From NCBI RefSeq assembly GCF_004799285.1, contig NZ_SSND01000001.1, forward strand, positions 62,001 through 126,000: 64,000 nt of DNA. The letters run 5' to 3'. Position numbers and translations under genes: made by a program. Each line of letters begins with the position of its first letter. Position 1 is the first letter of the stretch. This stretch comes from Aliigemmobacter aestuarii. Lineage in GTDB: Bacteria; Pseudomonadota; Alphaproteobacteria; Rhodobacterales; Rhodobacteraceae. Shown one piece after another: positions 28,321 through 36,802 of the stretch. Below the pieces are notes generated by a model. It was not told where the DNA came from. It made no database searches and saw nothing but the letters and a program-made list of their open reading frames with translations.

Positions 28321-29169
28321 CTAGAGCGTTCGTGCGGCAAAGGTGTCGCATTGGGCCAGATCGCCGGATTGCAGGCCGCGCAGGAACCAGCGGGACCGTT
28401 GCTCGGATGTGCCATGCGTGAAGGTATGGGGCATCGGGCGCTGGCCGGCGTTGCGCTGCAGCGTGTCATCCCCGATCTGGCGCGCCGCGTTCACCGCCTC
28501 TTCCAGGTCGCCCGGCTCGACCGACCCGAACTGTTCATGCGCGCCCCGGGCCCAGATCCCCGAAAGGCAATCGGCCTGAAGCTCGATCCTGACCGAGATC
28601 TCGTTGCTTTCGGCCTGGCTGACCTGCTGGCGGACCTGGTTCGCCTTGCCAAGGATGCCCAGCTGGTTCTGGACATGGTGGGCCACCTCATGGGCCACCA
28701 CATAGGCGGCGGCGAAATCCCCGCCGGCCCCCAGCTTGCGCGACATCGTGGTGAAGAAATCCGTATCCAGATAGACCTTCTGGTCGCCGGGGCAGTAGAA
28801 CGGGCCGGTTGCGCCGCTGGCCCCGCCGCAGGGTGACTGCGTGACGCCCTTGTAAAGCACCAGAACGGCCGGCGTATAGGCGCGGTTCAGCTGTTCCTCG
28901 AAGACACGCGCCCAGACCTCTTCGGTATCGGCCAGCGTGACCGACACGAATTCCCCCGCGGCGCGGTCGGCCTCGGTCATCTCGGAACCAGCGGGCGCGC
29001 CGCCGACGCCGGGATCGTTCAGCAAGGGCGTGACGTCGACGCCGAGGAAATAGCCGATCGCCAGGATCGCCAGAAGCCCCACGCCCCCCACGCCGCCGGC
29101 ACGGACCGCACCGCCCCGGCCGCGCCGGTCCTCGATGTTGCGGCTGCCGCGCCGCCCCTTCCATTCCAT
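28321..29169 (-). CDS. Neutral zinc metallopeptidase, YpfJ family
   Basis: Membrane-anchored putative zinc peptidase of 282 residues. The N terminus is polar and basic (MEWKGRRGSRNIEDRRGRGG), followed by one membrane segment (GGVGLLAILAIGYFLGVDV), leaving the catalytic part outside the cytoplasm. The zinc site is in AAAYVVAHEVAHHVQNQLG (HExxH). The preceding DQKVYLDTDFFTTM block and the later IELQADCLSGIWARG, with the third zinc ligand region, are typical of this family. The MEWKGRRGSRN start is the family's standard N terminus, so ATG 29169 is preferred over the upstream one at 29322. Substrates are unknown. It diverges from the yqaA gene. Confidence 0.9.
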   Translation of the reverse strand: MEWKGRRGSRNIEDRRGRGGAVRAGGVGGVGLLAILAIGYFLGVDVTPLLNDPGVGGAPAGSEMTEADRAAGEFVSVTLADTEEVWARVFEEQLNRAYTPAVLVLYKGVTQSPCGGASGATGPFYCPGDQKVYLDTDFFTTMSRKLGAGGDFAAAYVVAHEVAHHVQNQLGILGKANQVRQQVSQAESNEISVRIELQADCLSGIWARGAHEQFGSVEPGDLEEAVNAARQIGDDTLQRNAGQRPMPHTFTHGTSEQRSRWFLRGLQSGDLAQCDTFAARTL

Positions 29170-29338
29170 GACCGTCCCCCCCTGTCCCAATTCCGCCGCG
29201 ACCCGGATCCTGCGCGGAAAGGTGCCTTTCCTATCCATAGGATATGCCATGCCGCCTGGCAAAGCCGAAGTCGCGGGCTTGACGCAGCATCCGCCCCGTG
29301 ATGCAAGCAGGGCCAACCGCAAACGGGGGCAAGGGCCA

Positions 29339-29917
29339 GTGATCCGCGCGCTTTACGATTGGACATTCTCCCTGGCCGGGCACCGCCACGCGATGGCGGC
29401 GCTGGCCTTCGTGGCCTTCATCGAAAGCTCGGTCTTCCCGATCCCGCCCGACATCCTGATGATCCCGATGATCCTCGCGCGGCCGCACCGCGCCTTCGCG
29501 ATCGCGGCGGTGGCGACGGTGGCCTCGGTCGTGGGGGGGCTTTTCGGCTATTTCATCGGCGCCTACCTGTTTGAAACCGTCGGCCAGCCGGTGTTGCAGT
29601 TCTATGGCAAGGACGCCTATTTCGACGAATTCTCGCAGCGCTACAACGAATGGGGCGCATGGGCCGTGCTGATTGCGGGCGTCACCCCCTTCCCCTACAA
29701 GGTGATCACCATCCTGTCGGGAACGACGGGCCTGTCGCTGACGGTGTTCATGGTGGCCAGTGTCGCCGCGCGGGGCTTGCGCTTTTTTCTGGTCGCGGCA
29801 CTTCTGTGGAAATACGGCCCGCCGGTCCGCGACTTCATCGAACGGCGTCTGGGGTTGATGTTCACCCTGGCCGTCCTGCTTCTTCTGGGCGGGTTCGCCG
29901 CCGTGAGGTATCTCTGA
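29339..29917 (+). CDS. YqaA-family membrane protein (VTT/DedA-like)
   Basis: The 192-residue integral membrane protein belongs to the VTT/SNARE-associated (DedA-related) superfamily, for which lipid transport or envelope homeostasis roles have been proposed. It has about five hydrophobic segments and the family block FIESSVFPIPPDILMIPMIL near the N terminus, plus GWAVLIAGVTPFPYKVITIL-like sequence (here AWAVLIAGVTPFPYKVITIL). GTG 29339 is chosen because homologues begin with a sequence like VIRALYDWTFSLAGH; an in-frame ATG at 29249 would add a polar stretch not seen in the family. Its stop overlaps the dsbB start (TGATG), so the two are translationally coupled. Confidence 0.85.
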   Translation: MIRALYDWTFSLAGHRHAMAALAFVAFIESSVFPIPPDILMIPMILARPHRAFAIAAVATVASVVGGLFGYFIGAYLFETVGQPVLQFYGKDAYFDEFSQRYNEWGAWAVLIAGVTPFPYKVITILSGTTGLSLTVFMVASVAARGLRFFLVAALLWKYGPPVRDFIERRLGLMFTLAVLLLLGGFAAVRYL

Positions 29918-30384
29918 TGTCACGCACGACGCTCATTCTTCTGGCCGCAGGCGGATCGGCCGCGCTTCTGGCGGCGGCCTTCGGCTTTCAGCACATCGGC
30001 GGCTATGCGCCTTGCCAGATGTGCCTGTGGCAGCGCTGGCCGCATGCCGCGGCGGTGGTCATCGGGCTTCTGGCGCTGCTGCTGAAAGGGCGCACCCTGC
30101 CCTGGCTCGGCGCACTGGCCGCGCTCGCCACGGCGGCGATCGCGGCGTATCATTCGGGGGTGGAGCGGAAGTGGTGGCCTGGCCCGGCCTCCTGTTCCTC
30201 TGGCTCGATCGAGGGGCTGAGCGTGGACCAGCTCCTGGATCCGACGATCGTCGTGGCGGCCCCCGTCCCCTGCGACGAGATCGTCTGGCAGATGTTCGGG
30301 CTGACCATGCCGAACCTCAACCTCTTCGCGTCGCTGGCCCTGGCGGCGGTCTGGGTGATGGCCGCGCAGATCCGCCGCCGCTGA
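29917..30384 (+). CDS. dsbB: Disulfide bond formation protein B, DsbB
   Basis: Inner-membrane protein that reoxidises DsbA with quinone. It has 155 residues and four hydrophobic segments. Both redox pairs are visible: Cys33-Cys36 in APCQMCLWQRWPH and Cys93/Cys119 in the periplasmic loop (ASCSS and APVPCDE). The start codon ATG 29917 shares bases with the stop of yqaA. The gene ends 37 bp before palindromic repeat B, which probably terminates transcription. No dsbA is in the window. Confidence 0.92.
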   Translation: MSRTTLILLAAGGSAALLAAAFGFQHIGGYAPCQMCLWQRWPHAAAVVIGLLALLLKGRTLPWLGALAALATAAIAAYHSGVERKWWPGPASCSSGSIEGLSVDQLLDPTIVVAAPVPCDEIVWQMFGLTMPNLNLFASLALAAVWVMAAQIRRR

Positions 30385-30421
30385 CGGCCTGCGGGCGCCC
30401 GCAAGGACGGAGTCGGGAAGG

Positions 30422-30577
30422 AAGGGGGGCTGTCTGCCCCCCTCTTTGGCTGCGCCAAATTCACCCCCCGAGGGTATTTTCGCCAGGTTGAAGGACAATT
30501 TGAGTCAAATGCGCTTCAACCTGACGCAAATATCCCGGGGGTGAGAGCCGAAGGCCCGAGGGGGCAGCGCCCCCTTT
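30422..30577. repeat. Palindromic intergenic repeat, copy B
   Basis: Inverted relative to copy A and the same way round as copy C on the plus strand. Order: GGGGGGCTGTCTGCCCCCC hairpin, TTTGGCTGCGCCAAA hairpin, inverted half-sites around a central AATTTGAGTCAAAT-type core, then a GAGGGGGCAGCGCCCCCT-type outer arm. It lies between the convergent dsbB and dgt genes and is well placed as a bidirectional terminator. Confidence 0.9.
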
Positions 30578-30604
30578 CCGCGCCCCGAGCCGCCGGATGG
30601 CGGA

Positions 30605-31762
30605 TCACTCCGTCACTGCCGGAAGGTCACCGACAAGACGTTCGTATTCCTGGATCGCGAAACGGTCGGTCATGCCGGCCACATAATCGGCCACGATCCG
30701 GGCCAGTTCCGCGTCGCCCTGCGCGGCATCGACATCGGCCCGCCATTCCTGCGGCAAAAGCTCGGGTCGCGACAGGAAGAGCGGGAAAAGCCCGTTGACC
30801 ACCTTCGTCACCCGCGCGCGTTCGCGCATCACGCTGGGGGCACGGTACATGCGGGTGAAGAGGAACGACCGCACCGCCTTCAGGTCCTGGTAAAGCGGTT
30901 TCGAGAAGCGGATGATCGTGGTGCCCATGGCGCGGATGTCGTCCACGGATTTCGGCTGCGCGGCCTCGAGCCGCCCGCGCGCCACCGCGATCACGTCCTC
31001 GACCATCACGCCGAAGACGCGGCGCAGGGCTTCGTGCCGGCGCCGCATCCGTTCGAGGCCGGGATAGATCCGGTCGACCTCGGCGAAGGCGGGGCCGGTC
31101 ACGGGAAGCTCCATCAGGTCGGTTTCGGAGAAGAGGCCCGAGCGCAGCCCGTCATGCAGGTCATGATGGGAATAGGCCACGTCATCGGCGATGGCCGCCA
31201 CCTGCGCCTCGGCGCTGGCATGGGTTCCCAGTTCCAGATCGAAGGCCGCGTTCACCTCGGCCAGCGCATAGGGCAGATCGCCGGTGACGGGACCGTTGTG
31301 CTTGGCGATGCCTTCCAGCGATTCCCAGGTCAGGTTCAGCCCGTCGAAATCGGCGTAATGGCGTTCCAGCCGCGTCACGATCCTGAGCGCCTGCGCATTA
31401 TGGTCGAACCCGCCATAGGGGGCCATCAGCGCCTCCATCGCGTCCTCGCCGGTATGGCCGAAGGGCGTGTGGCCCAGGTCGTGGGCCAGCGCGATGCATT
31501 CCGCCAGATCGGTGTTCAGCCCCAGAACCCCCGCGATGGTGCGCGCGACCTGCGCCACCTCGATCGAATGCGTGAGCCGCGTGCGGTAATAATCGCCCTC
31601 ATGTTCGACGAAGACCTGTGTCTTGTGCTTCAGCCGTCGGAAGGCGCTGGAATGGATGATCCGGTCGCGGTCGCGCTGAAAGGGGGATCGGAACGAACTC
31701 ATCCGTTCCGGGAAAAGCCGCCCGCGCGAGGCGTCGGGCTGGCAGGCATAGGGGGCAAGCAT
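30605..31762 (-). CDS. dgt: Deoxyguanosinetriphosphate triphosphohydrolase-like protein, Dgt
   Basis: HD-domain hydrolase that splits dNTPs into nucleoside and tripolyphosphate. The 385-residue protein belongs to the type 2 dGTPase-like subfamily. It shows SAFRRLKHKTQVFVEHEGDY, YRTRLTHSIEVAQVAR with the first HD histidine, the metal-binding ALAHDLGHTPFGHTGE, and the later ADDVAYSHHDLHDGLRSG. All four HD ligands appear present. It starts at ATG 31762 and diverges from the IscA/ErpA-type gene 78 bp away. The downstream repeat B lies between it and dsbB. Confidence 0.93.
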   Translation of the reverse strand: MLAPYACQPDASRGRLFPERMSSFRSPFQRDRDRIIHSSAFRRLKHKTQVFVEHEGDYYRTRLTHSIEVAQVARTIAGVLGLNTDLAECIALAHDLGHTPFGHTGEDAMEALMAPYGGFDHNAQALRIVTRLERHYADFDGLNLTWESLEGIAKHNGPVTGDLPYALAEVNAAFDLELGTHASAEAQVAAIADDVAYSHHDLHDGLRSGLFSETDLMELPVTGPAFAEVDRIYPGLERMRRRHEALRRVFGVMVEDVIAVARGRLEAAQPKSVDDIRAMGTTIIRFSKPLYQDLKAVRSFLFTRMYRAPSVMRERARVTKVVNGLFPLFLSRPELLPQEWRADVDAAQGDAELARIVADYVAGMTDRFAIQEYERLVGDLPAVTE

Positions 31763-31840
31763 GGGTCCGCCTGTTCTTGTCTGGTCTTCCTGCTCATCCT
31801 ATATTGCCTATGTCGCAGAAAAACAGGGGCTTTCGCCGTG

Positions 31841-32173
31841 ATGGACCTGACGCTTCCGCCGCGCGTGACCGATCGCGCCTTCGCCCGCCTGGCCGAGATC
31901 GCCGAGGCGACCGGCGAATTGCGCGCGCTGCGCGTGGCCGTCGAGGGGGGCGGATGTTCGGGGTTCCAGTATGACATCCGGCTGGACGATCCGGCCTCGG
32001 GCGATCTGGTGATCGAGAAGGACGGGCAGAAGGTGCTGGTTGACGAGGTGTCGCTGCCCTTCCTGCAGAATGCCGTGATCGACTTTTCCGATGAACTGAT
32101 CGGGGCACGTTTCGTGATCGAAAACCCCAACGCCAGTTCGTCCTGCGGCTGCGGAACGTCCTTTTCGATCTGA
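31841..32173 (+). CDS. erpA: Iron-sulfur cluster insertion protein, HesB/IscA/ErpA family
   Basis: A-type carrier that delivers iron-sulfur clusters to target proteins. The 110-residue protein has the three conserved cysteines Cys39 (EGGGCSGFQY), Cys102 and Cys104 (SSCGCGTSF). Length and motifs fit ErpA/IscA; the exact subtype is uncertain. A GTG lies just before the ATG at 31841, but ATG matches the family start. No other isc/suf genes are adjacent. Confidence 0.88.
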   Translation: MDLTLPPRVTDRAFARLAEIAEATGELRALRVAVEGGGCSGFQYDIRLDDPASGDLVIEKDGQKVLVDEVSLPFLQNAVIDFSDELIGARFVIENPNASSSCGCGTSFSI

Positions 32174-32282
32174 CCGGGCGGCTTGCCGCGTCGTCCGTTT
32201 TCCGCAGATTTCGCAATCTCTTCCTAGACATGCGACATCAGGGCGCTAGCTGTCCCGCAACGGAATTGGGACAGGACGGAAG

Positions 32283-33002
32283 ATGGACACTGCGCTGATC
32301 CTCGGGTCGGGGCCGAGTGCCCCTCTGGCACGTTCCTGGCCGCGCGGCGCCTTCGGGCGGATCGTGGCGATCAACAACGCCCATATGATCCGCCCCGACT
32401 GGGACGAATGCATCTTTCCCTGGGATTTCCCGCAAGACCGCCAGCCGAGCCCGGCAGCCGGGCAACGGCTGGTGACGGAGGCCGATTTCGTGCCGGCGCA
32501 GAACGCCTTCGGCGGCTTCGTCTATGGCGGGGGCACGATGGCCTTCACGGCCGCCTATTGGGTGCTTCATGCCCATGCCCCGCGCGTGATCGGCTTCATG
32601 GGATGCGACATGCATTACCCGCGCCAGGGCCGGACGCATTTCTACGGACAGGGAACGCCCGATCCGCTGCGCGCGGACATCACGCTGCAATCGCTCGAGG
32701 CGAAGTCGGCGCGGGCGATGGTGCTGGCGGCGATGCAGGGGATCGCCTTGGTCAACTTGTCGGACGGCCCGACGCGGCTGGTCTTTCCGCGGGTCCGGCC
32801 CGACCGCATCGACCGCGCGGCACCCGCCTCCTTCGATGAAGCGGCCGCAAACCGCGCGCTGCGGCGTGAGGCGGAGCTGGGTTATCTGGTTCCCTCGGGC
32901 CGCTACTGGGAAGAGATCGGGCGCCTTTCGGCGGTTGAATTGCGGCATCTCGACGATCTGTGGCTGAAGGCCGCCGCCCCCGCGATCCGGGCCGCGGCCT
33001 GA
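32283..33002 (+). CDS. Conserved hypothetical protein with N-terminal GSGPS loop
   Basis: I do not recognise this 239-residue protein with certainty. It begins MDTALILGSGPSAPLA, a hydrophobic strand followed by a glycine-rich loop as in Rossmann-like folds. It continues with a VAINNAHMIRPDWDECIFPW block and FGGFVYGGGTMAFTAAYW, then VIGFMGCDMHYPRQGRTHFY. The N-terminal loop and the later GCDMHY resemble DUF115/MptE-like proteins and some glycan-modifying enzymes, but this is only a fold-level impression. No signal peptide or membrane segment is seen, so it is probably cytoplasmic. GACGGAAG precedes the ATG. It stands between the IscA/ErpA-type gene (same strand) and the convergent M23 peptidase gene. 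Confidence 0.75.
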   Translation: MDTALILGSGPSAPLARSWPRGAFGRIVAINNAHMIRPDWDECIFPWDFPQDRQPSPAAGQRLVTEADFVPAQNAFGGFVYGGGTMAFTAAYWVLHAHAPRVIGFMGCDMHYPRQGRTHFYGQGTPDPLRADITLQSLEAKSARAMVLAAMQGIALVNLSDGPTRLVFPRVRPDRIDRAAPASFDEAAANRALRREAELGYLVPSGRYWEEIGRLSAVELRHLDDLWLKAAAPAIRAAA

Positions 33003-33011
33003 ACCGGGTTC

Positions 33012-33935
33012 TCAGCGCAGCCGCAGAAGATGACCGCGCGCCAGGAACTGGCCCGCGATCCGCATCCAGCGTGGGGCAGCGGCCACCGGGCTGTCGGGCA
33101 GGCCCGGTTCCTGCACATGGATGTGCAGGTGCGGCTCGGACGACCGTCCGCTGTTGCCGACTTCGCCCAGGGGCGCGCCCTGGCCCACCTCCTGCCCCTC
33201 GCTGACCTCGATCGAACCGGGGCGAAGATGCGCCAGCACGACCCAGAGGCCGCCGCAATCCAGGATGACGTGGTTTCCCAGCGGAAACTCGATGTCCATC
33301 TGCGACACGGGCATGTCGGGCAGCGCGGCTTCGGTGGCGACGACGCGACCCGCGCAGGGGGCCAGCACGGGGCGGCCATAGATCAGATAGCGGGACGGGT
33401 CCTCGGCCTGCCCTTCGGTCTTGCGGCGGCCCAGGTCGTCGATGGCCACCAGATCGACGCCATGCATCTGCCCGCGCCAGCGTTCGGCCCGGTCTGCGGG
33501 AAGGCGTGCCACCGCAAGATGCGCGTTGATCAGGGTGTGGCGTCCGCCATTGGCCACCCAGTAGACGCCTTCGGGAAGCGGCGGCGCCAGATCGGCCAGC
33601 GTGCCCTCGGGTGCGCGCCGCCCGTCGAGCGCCACGACGACAAGCCCCGCGCCGATCCCGGCAAGCGCCAGCACCGCCCCACCGGCCAGCAGCCGCGACC
33701 GGTTGCGGACCGACCGGCGCAGGCCGAACAGGGCCGCCAGCGCCCAAAGCCCGCCCATCACCCAGGGCGCATGGACCGAGGGCCATTGCCACATCCCCAC
33801 TAGCCCGACGCCGGCGATCGCCAGCCCCACCGCCCCCGCCTGCACCCACCGCCAGCGACCGGCAAAGGGCCGGAACGCCAGCCACAGGATCAGCAGAAGG
33901 CAGAAAATCGTCTGGATCAGGGGAAGATAGGTCAT
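33012..33935 (-). CDS. M23-family metallopeptidase with N-terminal membrane domain
   Basis: Putative peptidoglycan endopeptidase or related envelope protein of 307 residues. Residues 1-110 contain three or four hydrophobic segments beginning MTYLPLIQTIFCLLLILWLA. The C-terminal part has the M23 (LytM/peptidase) fold: the metal region is LGNHVILDCGGLWVVLAHL and the HxH motif is in PHLHIHV. In the first site His of GNHVILD and the Asp are present, so catalysis is possible. ATG 33935 is chosen because it opens the first membrane segment; the longer upstream frame is polar and arginine-rich. It converges with the hypothetical gene, with only 9 bp between stop codons, and diverges from xth. Confidence 0.85.
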   Translation of the reverse strand: MTYLPLIQTIFCLLLILWLAFRPFAGRWRWVQAGAVGLAIAGVGLVGMWQWPSVHAPWVMGGLWALAALFGLRRSVRNRSRLLAGGAVLALAGIGAGLVVVALDGRRAPEGTLADLAPPLPEGVYWVANGGRHTLINAHLAVARLPADRAERWRGQMHGVDLVAIDDLGRRKTEGQAEDPSRYLIYGRPVLAPCAGRVVATEAALPDMPVSQMDIEFPLGNHVILDCGGLWVVLAHLRPGSIEVSEGQEVGQGAPLGEVGNSGRSSEPHLHIHVQEPGLPDSPVAAAPRWMRIAGQFLARGHLLRLR

Positions 33936-34086
33936 CCGGGGCCTTGCAACCGTTGCGCGTGTGGTCCTGCTATCGCGCGGCGGTCGGGTTCCGTCAAACC
34001 GGCCCGGCGGCATTCCGCCTTGCCGGTCGGCGGGTCTCTGCCTAGAACGGTCGGTGCAGCCCCGATCCTTGCGCAAAGGTCCGCCG

Positions 34087-34869
34087 ATGAAACTTGCCAC
34101 CTTCAACATCAACGGCATCAAGGCCCGGGCCGAGGCGCTGCCCCGCTGGCTGAACGCCGCGCGCCCCGATGTCGTCTGCCTGCAAGAGATCAAGTCGGTG
34201 GACGACGCCTTTCCGCGCGAGGTGTTCGAGGGGATGGGTTATCGGGTGGAAACGCACGGGCAGAAATCCTTCAACGGCGTGGCGATCCTGTCGCGGCTGC
34301 CACTGGAGGATGTGACGCGCGGCCTGCCCGGCGACCCCGAGGACGAACAGGCCCGCTGGATCGAGGCGACAGTGATCGGGGACAAGGGCGCGATCAGGGT
34401 TTGCGGGCTCTATCTGCCCAATGGCAACCCCGCGCCGGGGCCGAAATATGACTACAAGCTGGCCTGGATGGACCGGATGCAGAGCCGCGCCGCCGAACTT
34501 CTGGCGACCGAGGAACCGGTGGCGATGATCGGGGATTACAACGTGATCCCCCAGCCCGAGGATGCGGCAAAGCCCGAGGCCTGGGTCGAGGATGCGCTGT
34601 TCCTGCCCGAAAGCCGCGCGGCCTTTCGCCGGATCCTGCATCTTGGCTTTACCGATGCCTTCCGCGCGTGTCATCAGGGGCCGGGGCATTACACCTTCTG
34701 GGATTATCAGGCGAATGCCTGGGAACGGAACAACGGCATCCGGATCGACCATCTGCTGCTGTCGCCGCAGGCCGCCGACCGGCTGACGGATTGCCAGATC
34801 GACCGGATGGTGCGGGCGGGCGACAAGCCTTCCGATCACGTGCCGGTCTGGGTCGAACTGGACATCTGA
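34087..34869 (+). CDS. xth: Exodeoxyribonuclease III
   Basis: DNA repair nuclease acting at apurinic sites and as a 3' exonuclease. The 260-residue protein has the exonuclease III signature blocks MKLATFNINGIKAR, DVVCLQEIKS with the metal-binding Glu, GLYLPNGNP, MIGDYNVIPQPEDA with catalytic Asp/Asn, NNGIRIDHLLLSP and the final SDHVPVWVEL with the catalytic His. The length matches the family. The gene is monocistronic, diverging from the M23 gene and converging with the flavin monooxygenase. Confidence 0.95.
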   Translation: MKLATFNINGIKARAEALPRWLNAARPDVVCLQEIKSVDDAFPREVFEGMGYRVETHGQKSFNGVAILSRLPLEDVTRGLPGDPEDEQARWIEATVIGDKGAIRVCGLYLPNGNPAPGPKYDYKLAWMDRMQSRAAELLATEEPVAMIGDYNVIPQPEDAAKPEAWVEDALFLPESRAAFRRILHLGFTDAFRACHQGPGHYTFWDYQANAWERNNGIRIDHLLLSPQAADRLTDCQIDRMVRAGDKPSDHVPVWVELDI

Positions 34870-34896
34870 CGCGCCGCCGCCGCCGGGTTCGACCGC

Positions 34897-36075
34897 TCAG
34901 GCGGCGGTCACGTCGTGGCCATAGATCCAGTCATAGCGCGCCAGCGCGAAATCCGGGCGGATCGCGCCGAGCGCACGCAGGCCCAGATGCGCCACCGCCC
35001 GCACCGGCCCGCCCAGGTGATAGGCCCGCGCATTGGCATTGGCGGCCTCGACGATCCGCGCGCAGCGCGGCGCGCGGGCCGCCTGATAGGCCGAAAGCGC
35101 CCCGGGCGTGATCCCGTCGCGGTCCAGCGTCGCGGCCAGAACCCAGGCATCCTCAAGCGCCATGTTCGCGCCCTGCGCAAGGAAGGGCAGCGTCGGATGC
35201 GCGGCGTCGCCCAGGATGGCGGCCACGCCTTCGGGCATCGCCTTCTGCCAGGTCCGCGCGACATTGTGCCGGAACAGCCCCCAGAGCCAGCATTCCTGCA
35301 CCTCGGCCAGCCAGCCTTTCACACGCGGATTGAAGGCCTCGAAGGCCACCCGCAAGGACATCGGGTCGTCCTTCAGGTTCCAGCCCTCCTCGACCCAGCG
35401 GCGGCGTTCCTCGACCGCCACGATGTTGCGCAGGGTCCCGCCGCGCAGGGGGTAGCTGACCAGATGCTTGCCCGGCGCCATGTGAACCTCGGCCACGGGG
35501 TCGGCGCCAGGCTCGCAGGGGATCACGGCGCGCCAGGCCACCTGATTGGTGAAGAAGGGCGCCGTCACCCCGTTCAGCGCATGGTGGACCCTGGAATGAA
35601 GCCCGTCGGCCCCGATCAGAACGGCAGGGGCATGTTCCACGCCCTGGGCCGTGACGATGCGCGGGCGCGCGCCGGAAAGGTCGACCGTCTCGATCCGCTG
35701 CAGCAACCGGATCTCGACCCCGGCGGAACGGGCGCCTTCGGCCAGAAGGTCGATCAGGTCGGCGCGGTGCATCAGGTGATAGCTGCCCCTGCCCCGCGTC
35801 AGGTCGATGCCCGTGACCGGCGCGCCATCGGGGCCGTTGATCAGCCGCACGCCGGTGGCCCGGATCGACCCCGCATCAAGCGCCTCGCCCAGACCCAGGG
35901 CGCGCAGCACCGCCGCGCCGTTCGGGCTGATCTGAAGTCCCGCGCCCACCTCGCGGATCGCCTCGGCCTGTTCCATCAGCGTGACCTGCGCACCACGCAG
36001 CGCCAACGCCCGCGCCAGCGCAAGGCCCGCCACGCCCGCCCCCAGGACCGTTACCGGTGCACCATCAAGCTTCAT
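34897..36075 (-). CDS. FAD-dependent monooxygenase, salicylate/3-hydroxybenzoate hydroxylase type
   Basis: The family hydroxylates aromatic or related substrates with NAD(P)H and oxygen. The 392-residue protein starts with the FAD-binding motif VTVLGAGVAGLALARALALRG, contains the dual FAD/NADPH-binding DG motif VLIGADGLHSRVH, and the second FAD motif AAILGDAAHPTLPFLAQGANMALEDAW. This is class A flavoprotein monooxygenase architecture. ATG 36075 is preferred because GGGGAGGGG lies just upstream and the FAD motif begins at residue 8. It stands alone, with no ring-cleavage genes nearby, so its substrate cannot be inferred. The related ubiquinone-biosynthesis hydroxylases are possible but less likely by motif. 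Confidence 0.88.
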   Translation of the reverse strand: MKLDGAPVTVLGAGVAGLALARALALRGAQVTLMEQAEAIREVGAGLQISPNGAAVLRALGLGEALDAGSIRATGVRLINGPDGAPVTGIDLTRGRGSYHLMHRADLIDLLAEGARSAGVEIRLLQRIETVDLSGARPRIVTAQGVEHAPAVLIGADGLHSRVHHALNGVTAPFFTNQVAWRAVIPCEPGADPVAEVHMAPGKHLVSYPLRGGTLRNIVAVEERRRWVEEGWNLKDDPMSLRVAFEAFNPRVKGWLAEVQECWLWGLFRHNVARTWQKAMPEGVAAILGDAAHPTLPFLAQGANMALEDAWVLAATLDRDGITPGALSAYQAARAPRCARIVEAANANARAYHLGGPVRAVAHLGLRALGAIRPDFALARYDWIYGHDVTAA

Positions 36076-36113
36076 GACCCCTCCCCGGCACAGCCGGCCC
36101 CCGAAACACAAGA

Positions 36114-36137
36114 CGCCGGGCCTTTGCGGACCCGGCG
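36114..36137 (-). terminator. Possible terminator after dksA
   Basis: CGCCGGG (36,114-36,120) and CCCGGCG (36,131-36,137) form a 7-bp stem with a 10-nt loop. On the minus strand it is followed by TCTTGTGTTT, a weak T-rich tail. Confidence 0.4.
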
Positions 36138-36205
36138 CCATTCTGTCTGCCACATGGCTTTCCCGCAAGGCGGCCGCTACCCACCGGCGCGGCCCGCCGC
36201 TGCGT

Positions 36206-36628
36206 TCAGTCGTCGCGGTGCACCTTCTCGCGCCGCTCGTGGCGTTCCTGCGCCTCAAGCGTCATGGTCGCGATCGGGCGGGCGTCCAGCCGCTTGAGGC
36301 TGATGGGTTCGCCCGTCACCTCGCAATAGCCGTATTCGCCGTTCTCGATCCGCCGCAGCGCCGCGTCGATCTTGTTGACGAGCTTGCGCTGGCGATCCCG
36401 CGTGCGCAGTTCCAGCGCGCGATCCGTCTCTTCCGAGGCGCGATCGGCGAGGTCCGGCACGTTGCGGGCGCTTTCCTGCAGATTGTCGATCGTCTCGGCC
36501 GACTGTTCAAGAAGCTCGGACTTCCACATAACCAGTTTCCGCCGGAAGTATTCCAGCTGGCGCTCGTTCATGAACGGTTCGTCTTCCGCCGGACGGTAGT
36601 CGTCGGGAAGGAACGTCTCTGCCTTCAT
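36206..36628 (-). CDS. dksA: DksA/TraR-family RNA polymerase-binding protein with reduced zinc finger
   Basis: DksA binds the secondary channel of RNA polymerase and adjusts promoter activity in the stringent response. The 140-residue protein has the coiled-coil region with the tip (about residues 60-95, LADRASEETDRALELRTRDR) including the conserved Asp-x-x-Asp/Ala-type tip, and the C-terminal globular block NGEYGYCEVTGEPISLKRLD. Where Escherichia coli DksA has four zinc cysteines, only one cysteine (CEVTG) is present; the second pair is replaced by TMTLEAQE. This fits the DksA type known from Rhodobacter, so it is probably functional without zinc. AGGAG lies upstream of ATG 36628. It diverges from the MoxR operon. 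Confidence 0.93.
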   Translation of the reverse strand: MKAETFLPDDYRPAEDEPFMNERQLEYFRRKLVMWKSELLEQSAETIDNLQESARNVPDLADRASEETDRALELRTRDRQRKLVNKIDAALRRIENGEYGYCEVTGEPISLKRLDARPIATMTLEAQERHERREKVHRDD

Positions 36629-36802
36629 CCCTGCACTCTCCTCAAGGTCGGACCGTGCCGACAAGTGGGCGACTGTCATGGTGCACGCTCCTGCTGGCGC
36701 CCCTCTAAACGAAGCGGATGGGATTGTCACTAGCGGTTGCGAGGTTTTGTGTGCGCCGCTACCCTTATCCGCAACATCCCGAACCAGAGGCCCGAGCGCA
36801 CA

